A stretch of DNA of 34,994 nt from DAOMOP01 sp035444405 (GCA_035444405.1 DAOMOP010000016.1:1-34994), one strand, 5' to 3'; counted from the stretch's first letter, positions 21,720-30,738 are shown. The notes: generated by a model not told the origin, from the sequence alone. Program-made: numbers and translations.

Positions 21720-21834
21720 GATGCACGGGGCGGCGAGCGGCACCGCACCGTGGAGAACCGCCGCGCAACCAAGACCGCCCGAACAATGGTATCGCACCGG
21801 CCCGCGGGGGCGCCGGCGCACTGGAGGAGAAAAG

Positions 21835-22407
21835 ATGTATGAAGTGAGATTCCACGGCCGGGGGGGCCAGGGATCGGTGCTCGCGTCGGGGATACTCGCG
21901 GCGGCGCTGGTCGAGGAAGGCAAGTACGCGGTGTCGATCCCGTCGTTCGGCTTCGAGCGGCGCGGCGCGCCGGTGGTGTCCTTCCTGCGCTGCAGCGATC
22001 GCGAGATCCGCCAGCTCACCAATATCTACCATCCCGATTGCATCATCTGCGTCGATCCGAGCCTCGCGAACACGGTCGACATCTTCGCCGGGATGAAGCC
22101 CGGCGGCGCGCTGGTGCAGGCGACGCACCGCACGATCGACGAGGTCCGTGTGCCCGACACGGTCGCGACCGTGGGGCTGTGCGACGCGGTGCAGATCGCG
22201 CTCGAGATCTTCAAGCGCCCGATCACCAACACGCTGATGCTCGGCGCCTTCGCGCGCACCACCGGCGTCGTGTCGCTCGAGGCGCTGAAGCGCGCGCTCG
22301 AGGATTCCGACTTCCGCGACGCCGGCCTCGCGCAGAACATGACCGCGCTCGAGCGCGGCTACGCCGAAACCGTCGTGCACCACCTCGACCGGAGGGCGGC
22401 TGCATGA
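21835..22407 (+). CDS. padE: PadE, gamma subunit of phenylglyoxylate:NAD+ oxidoreductase
   Basis: This 190-residue protein belongs to the gamma domain of 2-oxoacid:ferredoxin oxidoreductases. It starts MYEVRFHGRGGQGSVLASGI, where HGRGGQG is the family signature, and continues with VSIPSFGFERRGAPVVSFLR. The enzyme converts phenylglyoxylate, CoA and NAD+ to benzoyl-CoA, CO2 and NADH; this subunit helps bind CoA. ATG 21835 has GGAGGAG about 6 nt upstream. It is first of five tightly coupled genes (E-F-G-H-I) in the order known from Azoarcus evansii. The stop overlaps padF by four bases. Confidence 0.93.
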   Translation: MYEVRFHGRGGQGSVLASGILAAALVEEGKYAVSIPSFGFERRGAPVVSFLRCSDREIRQLTNIYHPDCIICVDPSLANTVDIFAGMKPGGALVQATHRTIDEVRVPDTVATVGLCDAVQIALEIFKRPITNTLMLGAFARTTGVVSLEALKRALEDSDFRDAGLAQNMTALERGYAETVVHHLDRRAAA

Positions 22408-22730
22408 GTGCCAATGAGGAGGCCGGCCGCATGAGCCGACACCATCGTTATCCCGCCTTCGATCTCGTCAAGGCGAACGTGCCCGACGACCTCTGTCCGG
22501 TCGCGACCGATCTGAGCCCGATGCTGCCCGGCGACTGGCGCAGCATGCGCCCGGTGGTCGATCGCGACAAATGCGTCAAGTGCGCGGTGTGCTGGCTGTA
22601 CTGCCCGGTGCAGTGTGTCGTCGAGCGCCCCGCATGGTTCGATTTCAACCTCGACACCTGCAAGGGCTGCGGCATCTGTGCCAACGAGTGCCCGCAGCGT
22701 GCGATCACGATGATCGAGGAGGCCAAATGA
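22404..22730 (+). CDS. padF: PadF, delta (ferredoxin-like) subunit of phenylglyoxylate:NAD+ oxidoreductase
   Basis: This 108-residue protein has two [4Fe-4S] motifs: CVKCAVCWLYCP and CKGCGICANECP. It is like the delta subunit of pyruvate:ferredoxin oxidoreductases and conducts electrons from the thiamine site to the flavin subunit. ATG 22404 overlaps the padE stop (ATGA) with GGAGG upstream. A second in-frame ATG at 22431 also has a good GAGGAGG site, so the protein could be nine residues shorter. The stop overlaps the padG start by four bases. All eight cluster cysteines are present. Confidence 0.92.
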   Translation: MSANEEAGRMSRHHRYPAFDLVKANVPDDLCPVATDLSPMLPGDWRSMRPVVDRDKCVKCAVCWLYCPVQCVVERPAWFDFNLDTCKGCGICANECPQRAITMIEEAK

Positions 22731-23959
22731 GCACGACGACTGTCGAAGCCCCGGCGAAAGCCGAAACCAGGAAGCCCAAGCTGATGGTCTGCGAAGGCAA
22801 CGAGGCCGCCGCGCTCGGCGTCGCGCTGGCGCGCCCGGACATGGTCGCGGTGTATCCGATCACGCCGCAGTCCTCGCTGGTCGAGGCGGTCGCGAAGCTG
22901 ATCGCCGACGGCAAGATGGACGCCGACATCGTCGACGCCGAAGGCGAGCACTCGGTGCTCTCCGTGCTGCAGGGCGGCGCGCTGGCGGGCGCGCGCACCT
23001 ACACGGCGACCTGTGGCCCCGGTCTGGCGTTCATGTTCGAGCCCTACTTCCGCACTTCGGGCATGCGCCTGCCGATCGTGATGTCCATCGTCACGCGCGA
23101 CGGCATCACGCCGCAGTCGGTGTGGGGCGGGCACCAGGACGCGATGACGGTGCGCGAGGTCGGCTGGATCCAGATGTACTGCGAGACGGTGCAGGAGGTG
23201 CTCGACACCACCGTCATGGCGTTCAAGCTCGCCGAGCACCGCGACGTGATGCTGCCCGTCAACATCTGCCTCGACGGCAACTACCTGTCCTACGGCGCGA
23301 CGCGCGTCGAACTGCCCGAGCAGGACGACGTCGATGCCTTCATGGGCGCGAAGGACGTCAACTGGCACGTCGCGCTCGATCCGCTGCGGCCGATGGCGGT
23401 CGACCCGCTGACCGGCGGCTCGGGCGGCAAGGGTCCGGCGACCTTCGTGCGCTACCGCAAGGGCCAGTGCAAGGGCATGCAGAACGCCTTGCGCGTGATC
23501 ACCGAGATCCACGACGAATGGGCGCAGCGCTTCGGGCGCAGCTTCGCGCCGCTGGTCGAGGAGTACCGGCTCGACGACGCCGACTTCGCGATCATGACGC
23601 TGGGCAGCATGACCGGCGCCGCGAAGGACGCCATCGACGAGGCGCGCGACGCCGGCAAGCGTGTCGGCCTGATCAGCCCGTTCCCGGTCGACGCGCTGCT
23701 CGCCTCGTTCCGCAAGATCCGCGCGCTCGGCGTGGTCGACCGCTCGGTCGGCTTCCGCTGGAACTGCGGCCCGATGTACCAGGAAACGATGGCCGTGCTG
23801 TACCGCCTCGGCCACCACCTGCCGTCGATGAGCTTCATCGGCGGGCTGGCTGGCGCCGACATCACGGTCGCGCACTTTCACCGCGTCATCGACGCGACCG
23901 AGGCGCTGCTCACCGGGCCGGCGCCGACCGAGACGGTGTGGCTGAACGAGCGCGACTGA
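22727..23959 (+). CDS. padG: PadG, alpha subunit of phenylglyoxylate:NAD+ oxidoreductase
   Basis: This 410-residue PorA-type subunit starts MSTTTVEAPAKAETRKPKLM. It carries VYPITPQSSLVEAVAKLI, the conserved thiamine-pyrimidine binding YPITPQS motif, then EGEHSVLSVLQGGALAGART and TCGPGLAFMFE. The C-terminal half has the domain II features MTLGSMTGAAKDAIDEA and GLISPFPVDAL. Together with PadI it forms the thiamine-diphosphate active site that decarboxylates phenylglyoxylate. ATG 22727 overlaps padF (ATGA). An 11-nt gap separates its stop from the padH ATG. Length and motifs are normal. Confidence 0.94.
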   Translation: MSTTTVEAPAKAETRKPKLMVCEGNEAAALGVALARPDMVAVYPITPQSSLVEAVAKLIADGKMDADIVDAEGEHSVLSVLQGGALAGARTYTATCGPGLAFMFEPYFRTSGMRLPIVMSIVTRDGITPQSVWGGHQDAMTVREVGWIQMYCETVQEVLDTTVMAFKLAEHRDVMLPVNICLDGNYLSYGATRVELPEQDDVDAFMGAKDVNWHVALDPLRPMAVDPLTGGSGGKGPATFVRYRKGQCKGMQNALRVITEIHDEWAQRFGRSFAPLVEEYRLDDADFAIMTLGSMTGAAKDAIDEARDAGKRVGLISPFPVDALLASFRKIRALGVVDRSVGFRWNCGPMYQETMAVLYRLGHHLPSMSFIGGLAGADITVAHFHRVIDATEALLTGPAPTETVWLNERD

Positions 23960-23970
23960 CGGAGATGCCC

Positions 23971-25224
23971 ATGGAACAGACCAAATACCTCGTCGTCGGC
24001 AGCAGCCACGCCGCGCTCGAAGCGGTGACGGCGATTCGCATGCACGACCCCGAAGCCAGCCTGACGCTGGTCACGCGCGACGCGCACCTGCCGTACTCGC
24101 CGACCGTGCTGCCCTACGTCGTGTCGGGCCGCTCGGCGCCGGACAACGTGTTTCTGCGCGACGACGCGTTCTTCGACCAGCAGCGCGTCAGCTACCGGCG
24201 CGGTACCGCGCTCGCCGCGCTGCATGCCGGGCGCAACGTCGCCGAGCTCGCCGACGGCAGCGAGATCGCCTACGAGAAGGTGCTGCTCGCGACCGGCGCG
24301 ACGCCGGTGGTGCCGCCGATTCCGGGCATCGACCAGGTGCCCTACCACGTGCTGCGCACGCTCGAAGACGCCAAGGGGCTGCGCGCGGCGATGGCGCAGG
24401 CCAAGCAGGCCGTCGTGCTCGGTGCCGGCCTGGTCGGCATGCACGCGGCCGAAAACCTGGTCAAGGCCGGTGCGAACGTGACCATCGTCGAGATGAGCGC
24501 GCAGCTCACCTCGGGCTACTTCGACGAGACCGCCGCCGACCTGATCGAGCGCGCGTTCTCCGACCACGGCGCGAAGATCCTGACCAACAGCCGCGTGGTC
24601 GGCCTCGCCCCGTTGGCAGCCGGCGCGCGCCTGACGCTCGAGAACGGCACCACGCTCGACGCCGACCTGCTGCTGGTCGCCACCGGTGTGCGCCCCGAGC
24701 TCGATTACCTGAACGGCAGCGGTGTCGCGACCGATCGCGGCATCCTCGTCGACGACACGATGCGCACCAGCGTCGACAACGTCTGGGCCGCCGGCGACTG
24801 CGCCCAGGCGCGCGGCTTCTTCACCGGCACGCCGATCATGAACGCGATCCTGCCCGACGCGACGGTGCAGGGGCGGGTGGCCGGCATGGCGATGGCTGGC
24901 GACCCGGGCATCAAGCCCTACGACGGCGGCGTGCCGCTCAACACCTATCACTTCTTCGGCCGCCACGCGATCTCGGTCGGCAGCAGCGCGGTGCCCGACG
25001 GCGCCGAGGAGCGCACACGCTTCGACGCGGAGACCGGCCGCTATCTGAAGGCGATCTTCCAGGACGGCCGCCTGACCGGCATCTTCGGCGTGAACGAGTT
25101 CTTCGACGGCGGCGTGATGGCGCAGCTCATCATGCGCCGCACCGACCTGTCGGAGGTCAAGGACCGGCTGTTCGAGCGCCCGCTCGCGGTCGGGCGCGAA
25201 CTGATGTCGCAGATGTGGCGCTAG
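23971..25224 (+). CDS. padH: PadH, flavin/NAD+ (epsilon) subunit of phenylglyoxylate:NAD+ oxidoreductase
   Basis: This 417-residue pyridine-nucleotide disulfide-oxidoreductase-fold protein starts MEQTKYLVVGSSHAALEAVT (FAD site). A second dinucleotide fold AVVLGAGLVGMHAAENLVKA binds NAD+. VWAAGDCAQ is the C-terminal FAD contact. It lacks a redox CxxC, as expected for a subunit that only passes electrons from FeS clusters to NAD+. This subunit makes the enzyme NAD+-linked instead of ferredoxin-linked. ATG 23971 is preferred to ATG 23965, since GGAG at 23961-23964 is correctly spaced only for the former. Confidence 0.92.
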   Translation: MEQTKYLVVGSSHAALEAVTAIRMHDPEASLTLVTRDAHLPYSPTVLPYVVSGRSAPDNVFLRDDAFFDQQRVSYRRGTALAALHAGRNVAELADGSEIAYEKVLLATGATPVVPPIPGIDQVPYHVLRTLEDAKGLRAAMAQAKQAVVLGAGLVGMHAAENLVKAGANVTIVEMSAQLTSGYFDETAADLIERAFSDHGAKILTNSRVVGLAPLAAGARLTLENGTTLDADLLLVATGVRPELDYLNGSGVATDRGILVDDTMRTSVDNVWAAGDCAQARGFFTGTPIMNAILPDATVQGRVAGMAMAGDPGIKPYDGGVPLNTYHFFGRHAISVGSSAVPDGAEERTRFDAETGRYLKAIFQDGRLTGIFGVNEFFDGGVMAQLIMRRTDLSEVKDRLFERPLAVGRELMSQMWR

Positions 25225-25235
25225 GAGGAAATACT

Positions 25236-26675
25236 GTGGGACGGAGTTTCAACACCATTGCGTTCGACCCCTCCAAGTGCGACGGGTGCGGCGATTGCAT
25301 GAGCGCGTGCGCGCGCGTCAAGTTCGACACCGAGGACTTGTCGCGGTCGCTGATCCAGATCGTGCGCCGCGGCGGCGAGCATGAGATCCGGGTCAATGTC
25401 GGCAGCGACGGCGCGGCCGCGGCACCCGGCTACGCCGAGAAATCCGCCTTCGGCGACTACGAGCTGGCGCTGTGCCGCCAGTGCGGCGACCCGAAGTGCG
25501 TGACCGTGTGTCCGGCCGGCGCGCTCGGCAAGGATCCGGAAACCGGCGTGATCGCGTGGGACGGCTCGAAGTGCGTCGACTGCCTGTTGTGCACGATCGG
25601 CTGCGCCTACGCCGGCATCTCGCTCGACGAGACCACCGGGCGGGTGAGCAAGTGCGACACCTGCGACGGCGACCCGGCCTGCGTGCCGGCCTGTCCGCAC
25701 GGCGCGCTGACCTACGTGACGACCGCGAACATCTACAACGAGGTCGGCGACTGGGAGGATCTCTTCGCACCGGGCCTGGCGGGCTGCCAGGGCTGCAACA
25801 CCGAGCTCTTGATGCGCCACACGCTGCGCCGCGTCGGCCCCGACACGGTGCTCGCGACCCCGCCGGGCTGCGTGCCGGGCATGGGCTCGGTCGGCTTCAA
25901 CGGCACGACCGGCACCAAGGTGCCGGTGTTCCACCCGCTGCTCACCAACACCGCGGCGATGCTGGCCGGCATCAAGCGCCAGTACAAGCGCGTCGGCCGC
26001 GAGGTCACCGCGTTGGCGATCGCCGGCGACGGCGGCGCCTCCGACGTCGGCTTCCAGTCGCTGTCGGGCGCGGCCGAGCGCGGCGAAGAGATGCTGTTCA
26101 TGGTCATCGACAACGAGGGCTACATGAACACCGGCATGCAGCGCTCGAGCTGCACGCCGTACGGCGCCTGGACCTCGACGACGCCGGTGGGCAAGGGCGG
26201 CGAAGGGCGCCTGCCCGCGCAGGGCAAGACGCAGGACGCCAAGAACCTGCCGCTGATCATGATGAACCACCGCTGCGAGTATGTCGCCACCGCCTCGACC
26301 GCGTACATGCACGACTTGTACGCAAAGCTCGACAAGGCGATCCAGGCGTCCAAGCGCGGCTTCGCGTATCTGCACGTGTATTCGCCCTGCACGACCGGCT
26401 GGCGCTTCCCGTCGGACCAGAACATGGAGGTCGCGCGCAAGGCCGTCGAGACCAACTTCGTGATGCTGTGGGAGTACAACCCGCGCGACGGGCTGCGCTT
26501 CACCAAGCCGGTCGATGACCCGCTGCCGGTCACCGAGTACCTGAAGGCGATGGGGCGTTTCCGCCACCTGAGCGCCGAGCAGATCGCGCACATCCAGGGC
26601 AAGGTCGAGGAGAACCGCCGCTTCGTCGCGCGGCTCGCCGAGCAGTCGGAGGCGGAGGCCGCGCATGGCGGCTAG
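25236..26675 (+). CDS. padI: PadI, beta subunit of phenylglyoxylate:NAD+ oxidoreductase (ferredoxin domains plus thiamine diphosphate)
   Basis: This 479-residue protein has an N-terminal polyferredoxin part (about 1-160): CDGCGDCMSACAR, CRQCGDPKCVTVCP, CVDCLLCTIGCAY and CDTCDGDPACVPACP. It then has a PorB-type thiamine-diphosphate domain. That domain includes CQGCNTELLMRHTLR, the GDGGASDVG diphosphate/Mg2+ motif and DNEGYMNTGMQRSS. It catalyses decarboxylation with PadG. The start is GTG 25236 with AGGAGG 6 nt upstream; the longer frame from GTG 25215 would read through that ribosome site. The stop lies 11 nt inside padJ. The fused ferredoxin part is the known layout for this enzyme. Confidence 0.93.
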   Translation: MGRSFNTIAFDPSKCDGCGDCMSACARVKFDTEDLSRSLIQIVRRGGEHEIRVNVGSDGAAAAPGYAEKSAFGDYELALCRQCGDPKCVTVCPAGALGKDPETGVIAWDGSKCVDCLLCTIGCAYAGISLDETTGRVSKCDTCDGDPACVPACPHGALTYVTTANIYNEVGDWEDLFAPGLAGCQGCNTELLMRHTLRRVGPDTVLATPPGCVPGMGSVGFNGTTGTKVPVFHPLLTNTAAMLAGIKRQYKRVGREVTALAIAGDGGASDVGFQSLSGAAERGEEMLFMVIDNEGYMNTGMQRSSCTPYGAWTSTTPVGKGGEGRLPAQGKTQDAKNLPLIMMNHRCEYVATASTAYMHDLYAKLDKAIQASKRGFAYLHVYSPCTTGWRFPSDQNMEVARKAVETNFVMLWEYNPRDGLRFTKPVDDPLPVTEYLKAMGRFRHLSAEQIAHIQGKVEENRRFVARLAEQSEAEAAHGG

Positions 26676-27999
26676 GGACGGCTGGGCCGAGGGCGAACGC
26701 GCGCTCGAACCGGTTGAGACGCTCGGGCGCGACGCGCTGCGCGCGCTGCAGCTCGAGCGGCTGCGCTGGTCGCTGCGCCATGCCTACGACAACGTCGCGC
26801 ATTACCGCGCCGCGTTCGATGCCGCGGGCGTGCACCCGGACGATCTGCAGCACCTGTCGGACCTCGCGCGCTTTCCGTTCACGACCAAGCAGGATTTGCG
26901 CGACAACTATCCGTACGGGATGTTCGCGGTGCCGCTCGAGGACGTCGTGCGCATCCATGCGTCCTCGGGCACGACCGGCCGGCCCACCGTGGTCGGCTAC
27001 ACGCGCAACGACATCGCGATGTGGGCCTCGGTGATGGCGCGCTCGCTGCGCGCGGCCGGCTGCACGCGCCGCGACATCGTGCTGAACTCCTACGGCTACG
27101 GCCTCTTCACCGGCGGCCTCGGGGCGCACTACGGTGCCGAGGAGCTCGGCGCGACGGTGCTGCCGATGGGCGGTGGCAACACCGAGAAGCAGGTGCAGCT
27201 GATCCGCGAGTTCAAGCCGACCGTGATCATGGCGACGCCGTCGTACATGCTGACGATCGCCGACGAAATGCAGCGCCAGGGGCTCGACCCGGCTTCCACC
27301 TCGCTGCGCATCGGCATGTTCGGCGCCGAGCCGTGGACCAACGAGATGCGCCGCTCGATCGAGGCGCGCTTGGGGATTGACGCGATCGACGTGTATGGCC
27401 TCTCGGAGGTGATCGGCCCGGGGGTCGCGTGCGAGTGCGTCGAGACCAAGGACGGGCCGCACATCTGGGAGGACCACTTCTACCCGGAAGTCATCGATCC
27501 GGAGACCGGCGAGGTGCTGCCCGACGGCGAGCCCGGCGAGCTGGTGTTCACGTCGCTGACCAAGGAGGCGCTGCCGATCATCCGCTACCGCACGCGCGAT
27601 CTGTCGGTGCTGCTGCCGGGCACCGCACGCACGATGCGCCGCATCGGCAAGATCACCGGCCGCAGCGACGACATGCTGATCATCCGCGGCGTCAACGTGT
27701 TCCCGAGCCAGATCGAGGAGATCCTGCTCGGCCACGAGGCGCTGTGCGGGCACTACCAGCTGCAGGTGAGCCGCGAAGGTGCGCTCGACCATCTCGCCGT
27801 GCTGGTCGAGGTGCGCCACGAGATCTCGGACCAGCTCTCGCGCGCGCAGCGCGGCGCGATCGCCGAGGTCGTGCGCCACCAGATCAAGAGCGGCGTCGGC
27901 GTCTCGGCCGACGTGCAGGTGCTCGAGACCGGCAGCATCGAGCGCACGCTGGTCGGCAAGGCGAAGCGGGTGATCGACAAGCGGCCCAAGGGGGACTGA
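26665..27999 (+). CDS. padJ: Phenylacetate-CoA ligase (anaerobic type)
   Basis: This 444-residue AMP-forming ligase makes phenylacetyl-CoA from phenylacetate, ATP and CoA and thus starts the pathway. It has the P-loop-like SSGTTGRPTVVGYT, MATPSYMLTIADEMQ and YGLSEVIGPGVACEC. The hinge is YRTRDLSVLLPG and the C-terminal catalytic loop GRSDDMLIIRGVNVFPSQIE. All fit PaaK-family ligases. ATG 26665 overlaps padI by 11 nt. It ends with the conserved Lys in VGKAKRVID. Its product is the substrate of PadBCD and presumably the effector of PaaX. Confidence 0.93.
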   Translation: MAARDGWAEGERALEPVETLGRDALRALQLERLRWSLRHAYDNVAHYRAAFDAAGVHPDDLQHLSDLARFPFTTKQDLRDNYPYGMFAVPLEDVVRIHASSGTTGRPTVVGYTRNDIAMWASVMARSLRAAGCTRRDIVLNSYGYGLFTGGLGAHYGAEELGATVLPMGGGNTEKQVQLIREFKPTVIMATPSYMLTIADEMQRQGLDPASTSLRIGMFGAEPWTNEMRRSIEARLGIDAIDVYGLSEVIGPGVACECVETKDGPHIWEDHFYPEVIDPETGEVLPDGEPGELVFTSLTKEALPIIRYRTRDLSVLLPGTARTMRRIGKITGRSDDMLIIRGVNVFPSQIEEILLGHEALCGHYQLQVSREGALDHLAVLVEVRHEISDQLSRAQRGAIAEVVRHQIKSGVGVSADVQVLETGSIERTLVGKAKRVIDKRPKGD

Positions 28000-28058
28000 G
28001 CCGCGGCGCGGTCGACCGGCGCGTGCCGTGTCGGTGTGAAACAACAAGGGGGTGCCCT

Positions 28059-28080
28059 GGCGGCGGGTCCGACCGCCGCC
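28059..28080 (+). terminator. Hairpin between padJ and the acyl-CoA synthetase-like gene
   Basis: GGCGGCGG (28059-28066) and CCGCCGCC (28073-28080) are perfect complements around a 6-nt loop in the 136-nt gap. There is no T-run. It may dampen read-through or stabilise the 3' end of the pad message rather than stop transcription. Confidence 0.35.
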
Positions 28081-28135
28081 GGGGCGACGAATGAAATCGT
28101 GGGCGGATAGCACCGCCTCAATCGGAGACAGCAAA

Positions 28136-30247
28136 GTGGAAAACAGTCTGCAATCCAATCCCGGCGCCGCGGCCGAGAGCGCGCCCTCCACGCAGATGTT
28201 CCGGCAGGCCGCGTTCGAGGGGCGCAACACGCTCAGCGCGGCCGAGCTGCGTACCCTGCTCGCCGGCATGGGCATCGCGTTCGACGCGAGCGGCCCGGCA
28301 ACCGTGCATGCGTCGGCCGTCGCGCTCGCGATCGCGGTCGACAACACGCGCGAGTTCGGCCCGGTCATCAGCGCCGGGCTGGGCGGCGTCGATGGCACGC
28401 TCGCAGCGGGCAATTTCCGCAAGGACCGCGCCGCCGTGCATGCGGTCACCGAGCTCACCGACGGCGCCGACTTCCTGCGCCTGTTCCGCCGCACGCTCGC
28501 TTATCAGCGCGCCGCCGCGCTCGCGCGCGAGGCCCAGCGCGAGCTGCCCGACCAGCAGCTCGAAGCCTGCTTCAACCAGCTGATCGCGCTCGCGAACCGC
28601 CATTCCCCGGCCAACTCCGACGCGAGCTTCGTGCTGCGCAGCCTCGAGCTCGAGGCCGTGCTGGTCGGTGGCGAGCTCGTCGTGCGCGCCGGCAGCTGCG
28701 GCTTTCGCGCGCCGCAGCCGGGCCGCCTGCCGCGCCCGATCCACAAGATCGACAAGCTCATCCACCCCGAGTCGATCGGCATCATCGGGGTGTCCGCGAG
28801 CGGCATGAACTTCGGCCGCATCATCCTGCGCAACCTGATGGGCAGCGGCTACGACAAGTCACGCCTGACCATCATCCGCGACGGCGAGAGCGAGATCGAC
28901 GGCGTGCGCTGCGTGCCCGGCCTCGCCGCGCTCGAGCACAAGCTCGACCTGCTGATCGTCGCGGTCGCGGCCGATGCGGTGTACGACCTCGTCGATGACA
29001 TCATCGCCACCGACGCGGTCGAGTCGGTGATGCTGATTCCGGGCAGCCTCGGCGAGACGCAGAAGAGCCGCGAGCCGGCCGCGCAGCTGGCCGCCCGCAT
29101 CAACGCCGCGCACGGCAAGGAAGGCGGCGGACCGATCTTCCTCGGCGCGAACTGCCTCGGCGTCGTGTCGCATCCGGGCAACTACGACTCGTGGTTCATC
29201 CCGCTCGAGCGCCTGCCCAAGCCGCAGAAGAAGCCCGAGCGCAACTCGGTGATGCTGAGCCAGAGCGGCGCCTTCATGATCACGCGGCTGTCGCGCAATC
29301 CGTGGCTGGACCCGCGCTACATGCTCGCGCTGGGCAACCAGACCGACCTGACCCACGGCGACCTGCTCGGCTATTTTGCCGAACGCCCCGAGATCGAGAC
29401 CATCGGTATCTACATCGAGGGCTTCAAGGACCTCGACGGCCTCGACTTTGCGCGCGCGGTGCGCCGCGCCGTGGTCAACGGCAAGGAGGTCGTCCTCTAC
29501 AAGTCCGGCCGCACCGCCGCCGGAGCGGGCGGCGTGATGGGGCACACGGCGTCGATCGCCGGCGACCCGCTGCTGTTCGAGTCGGTGCTGCGCCAGGCCG
29601 GCGCGATGGTCGCCGAGGACGTCGATGCCTTCGACGATCTCTTCTACGTCGCCGGCGCGCTGCATCACAAGAAGGTTGGTGGCAAGCGCCTCGGCGCGAT
29701 GAGCGGCGCCGGCTTCGAGGCGGTCGGCATGGCCGACTCGATCGAGACCGACACCTTCGCGATGGAGATGGGCGCGCTCGAGCCGGCCACCGTCGCGCGC
29801 GTGCAGGAAATCCTCGAAGCCAAGCGGCTCGCCGCGCTGGTCGAGGTGCGCAACCCGCTCGACATGAACCCGGGCGCCGACGACGAGGCGCATCTGGACA
29901 TCACCGAAGCCTTCGCCGCCGACCCGAACATCGACGCGGTCATCGTCGGCATGGACCCGACCTCGCCGGCGATCCGCGCCCTCGAATCGAGCAAGCTGCG
30001 CCCCGGCTTCGATCTCGACGACCCGAAGAGCAGCGTGCACCTGATGCCGCCGCTCGTGAACCGCATCGACAAGCCCGTCATCGGCATCATCGACGGCGGC
30101 CAGCTCTACGACGCGATGGCCGCGCGCCTGATGGACCAGGGCGTGTGCATCTTCCGCAACTGCGCGCGCGGCACGCGCGCGCTGGTGCGCTACACCGAGG
30201 CGCGGCTCGCCGCCGACGCGATCCGCGCCCGTCACCGCATCGACTGA
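28136..30247 (+). CDS. NDP-forming acyl-CoA synthetase-like protein with reduced ATP-grasp domain
   Basis: This protein has 703 residues. N-terminal residues about 20-195 resemble only the second half of an ATP-grasp_5 domain (REFGPVISAGLGGVDG, ending VGGELVVRAGSCGF); the usual nucleotide-binding half seems lost. A CoA-binding Rossmann domain follows (SIGIIGVSASGMNFG, about 220-345). Then come succinyl-CoA-ligase-like domains (SVMLSQSGAFMITRLSR; GHTASIAGD with H470, the phosphohistidine position in this family). GTG 28136 is chosen because GGAG is 8 nt upstream; ATG 28091 is an alternative. Family members interconvert acyl-CoA and acid plus NTP. The missing ATP-grasp half makes a complete ligase doubtful on its own. 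It sits with padJ and a thioesterase, so an aromatic acyl-CoA is a likely ligand; the exact role is unknown. Confidence 0.82.
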   Translation: MENSLQSNPGAAAESAPSTQMFRQAAFEGRNTLSAAELRTLLAGMGIAFDASGPATVHASAVALAIAVDNTREFGPVISAGLGGVDGTLAAGNFRKDRAAVHAVTELTDGADFLRLFRRTLAYQRAAALAREAQRELPDQQLEACFNQLIALANRHSPANSDASFVLRSLELEAVLVGGELVVRAGSCGFRAPQPGRLPRPIHKIDKLIHPESIGIIGVSASGMNFGRIILRNLMGSGYDKSRLTIIRDGESEIDGVRCVPGLAALEHKLDLLIVAVAADAVYDLVDDIIATDAVESVMLIPGSLGETQKSREPAAQLAARINAAHGKEGGGPIFLGANCLGVVSHPGNYDSWFIPLERLPKPQKKPERNSVMLSQSGAFMITRLSRNPWLDPRYMLALGNQTDLTHGDLLGYFAERPEIETIGIYIEGFKDLDGLDFARAVRRAVVNGKEVVLYKSGRTAAGAGGVMGHTASIAGDPLLFESVLRQAGAMVAEDVDAFDDLFYVAGALHHKKVGGKRLGAMSGAGFEAVGMADSIETDTFAMEMGALEPATVARVQEILEAKRLAALVEVRNPLDMNPGADDEAHLDITEAFAADPNIDAVIVGMDPTSPAIRALESSKLRPGFDLDDPKSSVHLMPPLVNRIDKPVIGIIDGGQLYDAMAARLMDQGVCIFRNCARGTRALVRYTEARLAADAIRARHRID

Positions 30248-30269
30248 ACCACCACTGGAGAACGCAAAC

Positions 30270-30677
30270 ATGAGCGAAAACCTGAAGCCGGGCCTGACCT
30301 CGACCCGGCGCTACGACATCGACACCGCCCGCACGATCGCCTTCATGGGCGAGGACAGCCGCGTCTATTCGACGCCGGCGCTGCTCTACGACATCGAGGT
30401 CGTGTGCCGCGACCTGCTGCTCGAGAACATCGAGCCGGGCAAGGACTCGGTCGGCACGCGCGTCGAGCTCGACCACGTCGGCGCGACGCTGCTCGGCATG
30501 TGGATCGAGATCACCGTCACGGTGACCGAGGTCAACGGCGCGGCGGTGTCCTTCGAGTTCACCGCCCGCGACGCCCTCGAGGAAGTCGCGCGCGGCAAGC
30601 ACAATCGCTTCGTCGTCGGCGTCGACAAGACCGTCCAGCGCCTGAAGGGCAAGCTCGCCAAGGCCCAGTCCCTGTAA
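30270..30677 (+). CDS. FlK-type hotdog thioesterase
   Basis: This 135-residue hotdog protein starts MSENLKPGLTSTRRYDIDTA. T35 (in YSTPALLYDIE), E43 and H69 (in VELDHVGATLLG) are spaced 8 and 26 residues apart, exactly as the T42/E50/H76 triad of fluoroacetyl-CoA thioesterase FlK. A small acyl-CoA hydrolase is therefore likely. It is 22 nt after the synthetase-like gene with a GGAG ribosome site and is the last gene of the pad run, before a strong terminator. It might hydrolyse phenylglyoxylyl-CoA or a stray arylacyl-CoA, recycling CoA. The substrate is inference; the fold and triad are visible. Confidence 0.85.
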   Translation: MSENLKPGLTSTRRYDIDTARTIAFMGEDSRVYSTPALLYDIEVVCRDLLLENIEPGKDSVGTRVELDHVGATLLGMWIEITVTVTEVNGAAVSFEFTARDALEEVARGKHNRFVVGVDKTVQRLKGKLAKAQSL

Positions 30678-30697
30678 GCGCGCCACTGCCCCGGGCC

Positions 30698-30738
30698 ACG
30701 CCCGCCGCCCCGGTCGCGCACCGGGCTGGCGGGCGTTT
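30698..30738 (+). terminator. Terminator ending the pad cluster
   Basis: ACGCCCGCC (30698-30706) pairs with GGCGGGCGT (30728-30736), and CCCGGT pairs with ACCGGG inside, followed by TT. This long GC stem 21 nt after the thioesterase stop closes the cluster. Confidence 0.7.

Noticed and set aside
22571..22726. Longer padG starting inside padF
   Set aside because: The frame is open upstream but the sequence there is the padF gene in another frame; ATG 22727 forms an ATGA overlap.
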